Assembly (NCBI GenBank): GCA_016987375.1
Contig: PJRA01000016.1
Location: forward strand, 1,031,297-1,048,356
Direction: 5' to 3'
Length of the DNA stretch: 17,060 nucleotides
Source of the DNA: Brachionus koreanus
Lineage: Eukaryota; Rotifera; Eurotatoria; Ploima; Brachionidae
The translations under genes and the position numbers were made by a program. Below are positions 10,501 to 17,060 of the stretch, piece by piece; the first letter of the stretch is position 1, and each line of letters starts with the position of its first letter. A model generated the notes under the pieces. That model was not told where the DNA came from. It searched no databases and saw only the letters and a program-made list of their open reading frames with translations.

Positions 10501-13500
10501 GTGAGAAAGAGAAAAATACTAGAGAAAAAACTTTATTTTAAATCCATTATTATGTAAAATATGCGAGATTTTTTTTCTTGTTTAGAGGCAAAATGGCGAC
10601 AAAAGAGCCCAATAGGGATGTCACGTCATTGAGGAAATAGTATGCTAGTTTGCTTAGTATACTAAATGAATGTGATATTTAAATTTTACTGGGTTAATTG
10701 TTCGCCACTAATCGTCAATTTTTCAAGGCAGCCTTACAATAAATAAAGGTTAAACATAGAAATTTAAGATATTTAAGGATTCAATAGATGATTGAGAACG
10801 TGATTTTATCAAGTTTTATAGTTAAAATTTAATTAAATTCGAAGTGTGCTTTAAATTTGTGGCATTGTGTGAAATAAAATTTTCATATGACTTTTCTTTT
10901 CTTTTTTTTTTTTATTTTTGACTTCGGTTGTCATCGTGATCATTTTATCTTATTTAAATTTAGAGTGAAGATTTGCATGCGGATGAAATACGGCCGATTA
11001 CCAATTCGAATACAAGCGTGAACACAATAAAAAAGATTAAGATAAAGAAAAAAAAAAGTGCACAAAAGCAGCAGAAAGAGTGCCCCTATTTGGCCAAAGA
11101 CGATGACTTGTATGATATGATTGAAAAAATTCAAGGTGACAGATTAGATAACCAACGTTGTGAGCTTGTTCAAGATTGCAGTGTAAGTAAAAAAAAACCG
11201 CTGAAAATTAACATTTAAAATTAGTCAATGCAATTGTTTATTACCGCGGTAATAGGCTTAAAAATTACGTAAGCAAACACTTACTAATTCAGTCTCAAGG
11301 TTTATCTGATATCACTTTGACAAGGATTCATTAGAAATTTTTTATCGATTTTTAACATTGAGAGCTTAATACTTTTGAAAAATAGAACCTTGAAACTTTT
11401 TTGAAATTTTTCTAGTCTCTTTTTTTTTTATATTGTTGTTTAATGTGAAAATATTTAAAGCTTATATTTTACATCCGTTTAGAAGGCATTTCATTTCAAG
11501 GGCCAAATAAACAAAATATTTGCTCTCAATTAGACAACAAGCGAAAAAAAAACCAAAATTCAAACAAATGACTAGAATTTTCAATCTTTTAAAATAGCTT
11601 ATTTTTGATAAAAACAAACGCTGTTAACTGGTACTTTTAATTGCATTAATATGGTCACGTTTTTTTGTAATAAAAATTTGGAATTAATACCCTGTTTTGA
11701 GTTATCGTTTTAGGCTGATAAATATAACAATGTATAATCAATATTTTATTTTTTAAGGATTTTGAAATTTTTTATATGATTTAATTGAGTCGATTTTGGC
11801 TTAAAATTAGAGGCTAGAATTAATGCAAAAAAATTTCTCTTCAAGATAAAATTATCTTTTATGAATTTTAGATTTAAAATTTATCACGATAGGATAATTA
11901 ATTTAATAAAAGAGACAACACAAATAATTAAGTAATATTTGATTTCAAAATTTAAAATTCTATCCAAATAAAGGCATATTTTCGACCAAAATTTAAGTCT
12001 AGTAAATGAGATTAAATTTAGCAATGTTCAAGTTAAGTGAGGATCAAGCGCTTTAAAATGTCGCCAGTCTAGTTATAGTTAAATAATCAATATTTGTTTT
12101 TTGTTTATTTAATTAAAAAATTTCTAATTAAAAATTAGAAAAAGAAACATGTAAGAAAATTAATCAAAAATTCAATGAATCGTAAAACTTAGATGATATA
12201 TTTGTTTGAAAACAAAAAAAATATGTATAATATTAAATTTGTGATATTTTTAAAGCAAAATACGGGGCGTTATTGAGCCGCATTATCAGCCAAATTTTTA
12301 ATAAGTTTTTGAAAAAATGCTCTTTGTTTAAAAAACCACTGGGAACTTAAGTAATTCAACCAATTAAATAAAGCTTATTAAGAATAAGAGCATTAAAAGC
12401 GTGTATTAAAGTGCTTTAGTTTTAGTTTTTGTAAATAAAAGCAAAAAAATTGCTATTTTTAAGCTTATTCAATTTCCCAAAAAAATAACAAAAAAAAAAA
12501 TGAAAAAAATTCCAGATTTAGAATTTTGAATTTTTAGAGGAAAAAATCCTAGGTATTCAGGTAGAAACCAGTGTATAAAAAAATTAATTAATTTAGTACT
12601 TTATTAGCTTCAGGCAAGCTAAGGGAGCTAAAGGTTTCCGAAGCTCGGCTAGCTTCAAAGCCTGGTTGATGATGAATCGCTTTCTATCAAGTTTCAATAG
12701 ATAATGTAGTAGTGCTTAAATTTCATTGAAACAAAAAACAAAATTAAAAAAGATAAATATTTTTTTTCTTATTTACAATTAGAATTTTTAATCAAAGCGT
12801 GTAATAATCGGTGTCTTATTTAGACAAGAATTAGTAAGATTCTTGGGACGGTTTATAATTTCGGATTTTGAATTTTTTAAAATGTCATTTAGTCTAAGCG
12901 AGACACACAATTACCAAAATTAATTAACCTAATTTAAGGCCTTTTTATTTCTATTTTTTGTTGTTGTTTGGAAAAAATAATTAAATTTGGTGAGTCTAAA
13001 AAAAATTGGCCTCTTTGACCATTATCTAATTTTGAATTTAAATTTCTATTTTTGTTAGTTATATTTTTCTTTGTTGATGAATGAATTTTTAATTTAAATA
13101 TCTAAACATTTTTGTTGTTGATAAATTTGCTCTATTCCGCGTAATAAAGTCTCCTAGCTCTCTCCCATGAGATAATAAAAATATGCAAAATAGCTCTATA
13201 TCTACATTATGTAATCATTTTTTTATTGTTTTTATTTTTTTCTAAAGGTAACAAAATTTTTTGATGATAAATATTCGCTTTTAAATGAAAGAAAGATGAT
13301 TAATCGTGTGTCGAACACAGTGGCCAAGTCGAGTACAGCGCGGCTAGAGAACATGCTCTCGAGACCGGGCCTGTATCCGATGGTGAGCCTGCCAGAAAAC
13401 GATCACTACTGGTCCGAGGGCTGGAAGTACGAGGACGAGTCGAATTTTTCCAACGATTTGATTATTTCCTCTTCATCACTATCGTCGCCCTCGTCAAGCT

Positions 13501-16500
13501 CATCTTCCTCGCCTTCTCCATCTGCCGAATCGTCCAACTTCGGCGTCAAAATATCCAGCTCTAATTTTGACAGTAGCACTGATAATCTGCGCGAGACGTA
13601 CATGCCAAGAGATAATTTAGTCTTTTACGGCCGCAATCAATTTGATGAGCCATTTGTTTTGTCCTATTCAAATCAAGGATCCGAACTCACAGCTATATTT
13701 CGTCTTAAAGACACTAATTATTTAATGGCTGCGCCGCTATCAGTTGTTCAAGAGCCAATACATCCGGACAAAATAATTCAACTAATACTGCCAGATTTTC
13801 GAACAAAATTCATCTACCCGCTAGTTAATTTAAATGGATTTAATTTAATTAAGGAATTTGATAATCATTCAATCAGTAAACATTTTAAATTTGGAGTAAT
13901 TTATATGAAAAAAGGTCAAACAACCGAAGAAGAGCTTTTCTCCAACCAAGAACATAGCGAAGAATTTGACAATTTTCTAAGCATTCTAGGCGAAAGAATC
14001 AAACTAAAGGACTTCGAGGGCTTTCGAGGAGGCCTAGATACTTCACATGGACAGACTGGTGAATACTCAGTGTACGAGCAGTACCAGGACAAGGAAATTA
14101 TGTTTCATGTGTCAACTCTGCTTCCGTACAGCAAAAATGACAGTCAGCAATTGGAAAGAAAACGACACATTGGAAATGATATTGTAGCTATTGTGTTCCA
14201 GGAGGACAACACACCTTTTGCGCCTGATATGATTGCGTCAAATTTTTTGCACGCGTTTATTATTGTACAAAAATTTGAGGACCCGTCAAGCTCTAAAACA
14301 AAATACAGGGTAATTTTTTTTTAAATTTCAATAGTTTGCCTCTTTTTTTGTTGTTGTTGTTGTTGCCCTTCAATTGTTTGATTTTTTCCTCTATTCGAAG
14401 CTGAATAATTAAATGAAAATATTTGAATAGGTTTAAATATTAATTAGGAATTTATTTATTTTATTAAATTTGCATCTAAAAATAATTAATTCAAGTTTTT
14501 CATAAATTTAAAATTAAAATTCTATTCATATTTGAGAGAGACCTTATGCAATTCAAGCTTATTTTATTTAAAATATTTCTAAAAAAATAAAAAAAAAATT
14601 CTAAAAATTTTAATTTATTGATTTTTAGAAATAAGCTAAAGAAAAAATTTCCTGATTGTTTTACTAAAATTATAGACAAATTTGATAATGCTGAATTTCG
14701 AAGAATATTTTTGATAATGCAGCTATGCATATTGCATCATGATGCATTTACACAACAAATTAATGTTTTTACTCAAGAAAAATTTTTGATTTAATGCTCT
14801 GCAACTGAACATTTTTTTCGTCAAATAATTTTATATTTGAAAAAAAAAATTATTTTGCTTGAACATAAATTAAAGAACGAATAATTATAAAATATTTTAT
14901 AAACAATATAAAAGCCTTTATTTATTGAGAAAACAGCGTTTTTAGATTAGATAGACACAAAAAATAAAGATATAATATACAATTAGGTACCTTTTTTTAG
15001 AGAATCGATTGAGAAAAACAGAAAAATCCTAGAACTACTCCTCAAATCATATTTAAATAGATTTTATTTTACTATTTTAAATTTTTTATCTTTTATTTTT
15101 TTTTAACATCGCTCATGAGGTGTTTTCTGAATAATAATATTAATATCAATCAAAAAAAAGCGTAATTAGTCGATTTTAACAACATATCTCACGATATCTG
15201 GAGATTCATTCTAACATTAAAAAGATTATTTAGAGACATAGCGTTAAAATCGAGCAATTACGTCATTTATGAGTCGATTGGTTTTTGGTTTAGAAATATT
15301 TTTTCAAATTTAAGTAAAATTTTAGCAAAAAACATATGAAAATTAAATTTTTTTTAGAATAGAATTTTTAATATTTAAAAATTTCTAATTTGTTCAAATT
15401 TAAAATTTTTGTATTTTATTCCAAAGTTCACCATAGAGTCAAAAAAACAGCGATAAATAATTTTATTAGAAAAATTTTAATTTCATTTTACTAAAGCGAC
15501 AAGAGAATCGTTGAAATAATTTTGTATTACACATAAAGTTTAAAAAAGTTAAATTTTTAATATTAATCTAGTAATTGTGTTTAGTTTTTAAAAATTAATT
15601 TTTTTTTCTATCAATAAAATATTTGATTAAAATTAAAAAAAAAAGATAAATTCAGATAATTTTTATTATGTTTAAAATTTTAAGATATCAGTCGCAGCGC
15701 GGAAAGACGTGCCCAATTTCGGGCCACCAATATCCAATGATAGCATTTTTGAAAACGATTGGACATTCAAAGAATGGCTGCTAAACAAGCTCATAAATGC
15801 AGAGTACTCATGCTACAAAGCAGAAAAATTCAAAAAATTAAAAGAACGAACCCGTTTTTCTCTTTTAGAAAAATTGTACAATGATTTAAATAATCAAAAT
15901 CAATCAATTTTAGGTAGCTTAATTCCAAGCTTGGCCGATGCATCAGTTCCGGAAAACACTAGTATGCGGATAGCCAGCGAAATAAGCTCATCTTCAGCAT
16001 CGGGCTCTCCCCTTATTTCATCAGCCAATTCGACGAGTACGCATAATTTGTCTAGTTCGACAAGTTTCAAATTTAGTTTGATAAACACGGTACGAAAAGC
16101 TTTTAAAAAAGATTCAAAAGATAAAGACTTGCACAGTAGTAGAACAAGTTTATCAAAGCCACGCTCCGGCACTGTCTCAGCAGTGCCCTTATCATCGCCA
16201 TCGAATTCGCCAGCAACAACTCCTTCAAGTGAAAATTACCCAACAATCGCATCAAAAATACGAAGCATGACTTTTGATTCAAGCACTGAGCATTCTTCCA
16301 ACCAAGTTCAAGCACCGACTAAAAATCAGCTTAAAAATCAAATAAGTGCACCTGAAGAAATCAATAAAAAACTGAGGCAAAAATACATAAACTATAATGA
16401 GCATCATCTGGCAAAAATAGGATCAATCGATAGTTTAAATATTACAGAAAAAGATGATATACTAAAAAAACGATTGTTTTCACTAATACCACAAAAAAAT

Positions 16501-16629
16501 GCTAATGGAAGCATGACAGATTTGACAAATAAATCATATGTTTCATCGTCCGGTTCGTCTTTGCCAGAAGATGATGAAATTGAAGAACCAAACGATAATG
16601 TTAAAAAGCAGATTCAATTGAAAAGCTAA
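6751..16629 (+). CDS. RAP1GAP: Rap GTPase-activating protein (RAP1GAP family) with GoLoco motif, 6 exons, 1121 aa
   Basis: Exons are 6751-7378, 8159-8339, 8388-8718, 10964-11182, 13248-14309 and 15685-16629; all junctions are GT-AG and in phase. The ATG is the first after an in-frame TGA at 6736. The product stimulates GTP hydrolysis on Rap GTPases. Order: Ser/Asn-rich N-terminus (1-400), polybasic KKIKIKKKK (403-411), GoLoco (427-446), family segment [19 protein letters not shown] (493-511), a serine tract (527-549), the Rap-GAP domain (about 666-870) and a Ser-rich tail. Catalytic hallmarks are [32 protein letters not shown] with asparagine thumb N763, and [16 protein letters not shown]. 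After the last intron the reading resumes as [15 protein letters not shown] and [16 protein letters not shown], as in human RAP1GAP. The protein is much longer than human RAP1GAP/RAP1GAP2 (roughly 660-730 aa), mainly from its N-terminus and tail. Alternative starts inside the long introns are possible. The symbol means family, not a proven one-to-one orthologue. Confidence 0.92.
7379..8158 (+). other. RapGAP intron 1 (780 bp)
   Basis: The donor GTATGC follows codon base T at 7378 and the acceptor is TTCTTCAG, ending at 8158. Splicing T+TG makes a Leu codon and links FRNSL to LIEKSASN. The intron is A/T-run-rich and holds no other feature I can support. Intron 2 (8340-8387) is only 48 bp and joins AA+A as Lys. 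Confidence 0.8.
10163..10236. repeat. Extended hairpin in RapGAP intron 3
   Basis: CGGCTATTCT (10163-10172) pairs with AGAATAGTCG (10227-10236) over 10 bp with one G-U if read as RNA. Pairing continues inward with TTAAA (10179-10183) to TTTAA (10222-10226) and TCAC (10189-10192) to GTGA (10218-10221), so the 3' arm is contiguous for 19 nt. The loop contains the perfect palindrome ATTGCGCAAT (10201-10210). This could be a structured intronic RNA. No known family is recognised. Confidence 0.4.
10464..10497 (+). repeat. (AG)17 dinucleotide microsatellite
   Basis: Seventeen uninterrupted AG units are followed by imperfect GTGAGTGAGAAAGAG. The run lies 467 bp upstream of the GoLoco exon. Purine tracts of this type are often length-polymorphic. 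Confidence 0.97.
10586..10639 (+). other. Candidate alternative (possibly poison) exon in RapGAP intron 3
   Basis: A T-rich tract ending in CTTGTTTAG (AG 10584-10585) is followed by 54 nt of clearly higher GC content, then a donor-like GTATGC (10640-10645), the same hexamer used at the exon 1 donor. The length is a multiple of three, but in the required phase 0 it meets TAG at its tenth codon. Inclusion would truncate the protein just before GoLoco. It also holds an ATG in another frame that reads 14 codons. Only sequence patterns support it. Confidence 0.25.
11102..11161 (+). other. GoLoco (GPR) motif coding segment
   Basis: The segment encodes [19 protein letters not shown] plus Cys (residues 427-446), closely matching the RAP1GAP GoLoco pattern ending in (D/E)QRC. 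In this family the Gln-Arg pair is central to binding: the arginine reaches the nucleotide pocket of G-alpha(i/o)-GDP and blocks GDP release. Q444 and R445 are both present, so G-alpha binding is expected. D442-N443 replaces the D-E of human RAP1GAP. Confidence 0.9.
11239..11254. repeat. 16-bp perfect palindrome with CCGCGG core
   Basis: TATTACCGCGGTAATA is perfectly self-complementary and lies 57 bp downstream of the GoLoco exon donor. The GC-only core stands out in this AT-rich intron. It might be a dimeric transcription-factor site; no specific factor is recognised. Confidence 0.45.
12611..12664. repeat. Compact multi-segment hairpin in RapGAP intron 4
   Basis: Paired blocks in order are CAGGC (12611-12615) with GCCTG (12660-12664), AAGCTA (12616-12621) with TAGCTT (12650-12655), and GAGCT (12625-12629) with AGCTC (12642-12646), with GG/CC possible at the tip. 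Interruptions are a 3x3 internal loop and a 4-nt bulge on the 3' side. This gives 16 or more pairs in 54 nt, in a GC-richer island. It could be a structured RNA. It is shorter than typical animal microRNA precursors. Confidence 0.45.
13467..13535 (+). repeat. Serine-rich low-complexity tract inside the RapGAP CDS
   Basis: Residues 527-549 are mostly serine with interspersed proline. The tract sits between the WSEG segment shared with human RAP1GAP and the Rap-GAP domain, and is expected to be disordered. Mixed Ser codons (TCC, TCT, TCA, TCG, AGC) show it is not a simple trinucleotide expansion. Confidence 0.85.
14310..15684 (+). other. RapGAP intron 5 (1375 bp)
   Basis: The donor GTAATT follows AGG (14307-14309) and the acceptor TTTTAAG ends at 15684; phase 0 joining gives [13 protein letters not shown], which matches the family across the junction. 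It contains a (TTG)n run near 14348-14365, a 14-bp palindrome TGCATCATGATGCA at 14733-14746, and a 20-nt inverted repeat pair at 15161-15262. No other gene is visible in it. Confidence 0.82.
15161..15262. repeat. Inverted repeat pair (20-nt arms, 18/20 matched)
   Basis: The left arm 15161-15180 and the right arm 15243-15262 are inverted copies differing at two adjacent positions, separated by 62 bp. The arms contain GTCGATTTTAAC and GTTAAAATCGAG and are not simple sequence. Inside the loop, ATCTC (15185-15189) can pair with GAGAT, and TCTAA with TTAGA, allowing a three-way-junction fold. No target-site duplication is visible. It could be a tiny non-autonomous element with terminal inverted repeats, a hairpin RNA, or chance. 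Confidence 0.5.
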
Positions 16630-16760
16630 ATTTTGTATATAATTTACTATATTTTTACTATTTTTTAATTGTTTCTAAATATCAGATGAATTATTAACTA
16701 AATTTCCATTAATTCTCTTATTCATTTGTTAAATGATTTTTGATTTTTTTTGAAATAAGA

Positions 16761-16766
16761 AATAAA
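16761..16766 (+). terminator. Poly(A) signal AATAAA (RapGAP, proximal)
   Basis: AATAAA lies 132 bp after the RapGAP stop codon. It is one of two candidate signals; the other is at 16827-16832. Confidence 0.45.
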
Positions 16767-16826
16767 ATTCCTTTTTGTAATAACATTGTAAAAATTAACT
16801 AAATTAAAATATTTTTTTAAGAGTTA

Positions 16827-16832
16827 AATAAA
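16827..16832 (+). terminator. Poly(A) signal AATAAA (RapGAP, distal)
   Basis: The second AATAAA after the RapGAP stop is followed by a T-rich tract, as a downstream element would be. It lies only 30 bp from the opposite-strand signal at 16862-16867. Confidence 0.45.
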
Positions 16833-16861
16833 GTTATTTTTTTCAAAATCTATAAAAAACA

Positions 16862-16867
16862 TTTATT
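16862..16867 (-). terminator. Poly(A) signal AATAAA on the minus strand
   Basis: The plus-strand TTTATT is AATAAA on the minus strand, 5 bp past the proposed stop of the convergent gene. The downstream minus-strand sequence includes a T-rich stretch. Confidence 0.4.
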
Positions 16868-16872
16868 TTAAC

Positions 16873-17040
16873 TTATTCTATTTGTTTAAAATAAAAACGA
16901 AAAAACTCCAATAGCTCCTCTCTACGAACGAAAAAAGTATGTTGTAGAAGTCGTCGTGCTCTTTCATTTGAGCTATCGATGAGTCCTCTACGATCAAAAT
17001 TGACAGAAGTGCAAGCACCCGGAACTTGGGTACTTTTGGT
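16873..17040 (-). CDS. Last exon of an unrecognised convergent gene (partial)
   Basis: On the minus strand a clear acceptor, TGTCACCTAG (AG at 17042-17041), is followed by 168 nt of higher GC content ending in TAA at 16875-16873. This frame gives 55 residues containing DRRGLIDSSNERARRLLQ and RREELLEFFRFYF, which look like charged amphipathic helices. A second minus-strand frame is also open across the exon (containing RVLALLSILIVEDSS and DDFYNILFSFVERSYW) and ends at TAG a few bases earlier. The frame depends on the upstream exon, outside the window. A poly(A) signal follows at once. I do not recognise the protein in either frame. The gene converges on RapGAP. Confidence 0.4.
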   Translation of the reverse strand, partial: TKSTQVPGACTSVNFDRRGLIDSSNERARRLLQHTFFVRREELLEFFRFYFKQIE

Positions 17041-17060
17041 CTAGGTGACAATTTTCAAAG

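Larger units (their letters stand above)
8719..10963 (+). other. RapGAP intron 3 (2245 bp)
   Basis: The donor GTAATT follows ATG (8716-8718) and the acceptor ATTTAG ends at 10963; both flanking exons are in phase 0. Open frames within it are Lys/Ile/Asn/Phe-rich products of A/T runs, not genes. It contains a long hairpin at 10163-10236, an (AG)17 microsatellite, and a possible 54-nt exon at 10586-10639. An alternative promoter for a short GoLoco-first isoform could lie here, which is inference from intron size. Confidence 0.75.
11183..13247 (+). other. RapGAP intron 4 (2065 bp)
   Basis: The donor is GTAAGT after AGT (11180-11182) and the acceptor TTTCTAAAG ends at 13247; both junctions are in phase 0. 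It contains a 16-bp palindrome at 11239-11254 and a strong hairpin at 12611-12664. A 37-codon frame without ATG (12237-12350) is likely chance. The rest is A/T-rich and featureless. Confidence 0.8.
13884..15894 (+). other. Rap-GAP catalytic domain (spans intron 5)
   Basis: The domain starts at [20 protein letters not shown] (residue 666 on) and ends near LEKLYNDL in the last exon. The asparagine thumb is N763, codon 14175-14177, in KRHIGNDIV; in human RAP1GAP the equivalent Asn290 acts in place of the GTPase glutamine, and His287 (here the H of RHIGN) supports binding. Both are intact, so the enzyme should be active. The domain is split by the 1375-bp intron 5 after the codons for TKYR. Confidence 0.92.

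Noticed and set aside
12237..12350. 37-codon plus-strand frame containing [19 protein letters not shown]
   Set aside because: It has no start codon, no good acceptor and no donor; it lies within RapGAP intron 4 and is most likely chance.
13406..13603. Minus-strand acidic open frame
   Set aside because: It is the reverse reading of the serine-rich tract in RapGAP exon 5.
14500..14730. Minus-strand open frame of 76 codons in intron 5
   Set aside because: It is Ile/Leu/Phe/Asn-rich from A/T runs, with no recognisable motif.
15900..16315. Two minus-strand open frames opposite the last RapGAP exon
   Set aside because: They are antisense shadows of the conserved and Ser-rich plus-strand coding sequence.

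Overview
The window is nuclear DNA from an animal with a very AT-rich genome. Protein-coding genes are split by GT-AG introns, use the standard code and are followed by AATAAA polyadenylation signals. Both recognisable genes are metazoan families. The combination of very AT-rich non-coding DNA and introns of about 50 bp suggests a small invertebrate, for example a rotifer-like lineage. That placement is a guess. There are no bacterial-type operons, CRISPR arrays, rRNAs, or convincing tRNAs or transposase genes.

Layout. (1) At 24-308 on the minus strand is a small exon or gene ending in a PHD-like zinc finger. (2) At 336-1795 is AT-rich DNA between that gene and the divergently transcribed next gene. 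(3) At 1796-3136 on the plus strand is a complete eight-exon gene for a mitochondrial carrier homolog (MTCH1/MTCH2 family, 314 aa), with seven introns of 52-65 bp. I rebuilt its splicing from the sequence. (4) At 3137-6750 are 3.6 kb without a confirmed gene. This stretch holds the MTCH poly(A) signal, a GC-rich fold-back cluster near 3961-4028, possible 5' UTR exons near 4411 and 4510-4542, and several small hairpins. (5) At 6751-16629 on the plus strand is a six-exon RapGAP gene of the RAP1GAP/RAP1GAP2 family. Its predicted 1121-aa product has a long Ser/Asn-rich N-terminal region, a polybasic stretch, a GoLoco motif, a Rap-GAP catalytic domain with the asparagine-thumb motif, and a Ser-rich tail. 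Four of its five introns are 0.8-2.2 kb. (6) At 16873-17040 on the minus strand is the last exon of an unrecognised convergent gene. The 3' ends of the two genes are only about 30 bp apart at their poly(A) signals.

The two identified genes have no obvious shared pathway. The MTCH product should sit in the mitochondrial outer membrane. The RapGAP should switch off Rap GTPases and, through GoLoco, bind G-alpha(i/o)-GDP. They look like ordinary neighbours. The less ordinary material is in the long RapGAP introns and the intergenic region: a 20-nt inverted repeat pair (15161-15262), two multi-segment hairpins (10163-10236 and 12611-12664), a 16-bp GC-cored palindrome (11239-11254), a possible frame-preserving exon with an in-frame stop (10586-10639), and a rare 7-mer TCGGCTA that recurs inside several of these fold-backs. 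None is proven functional.
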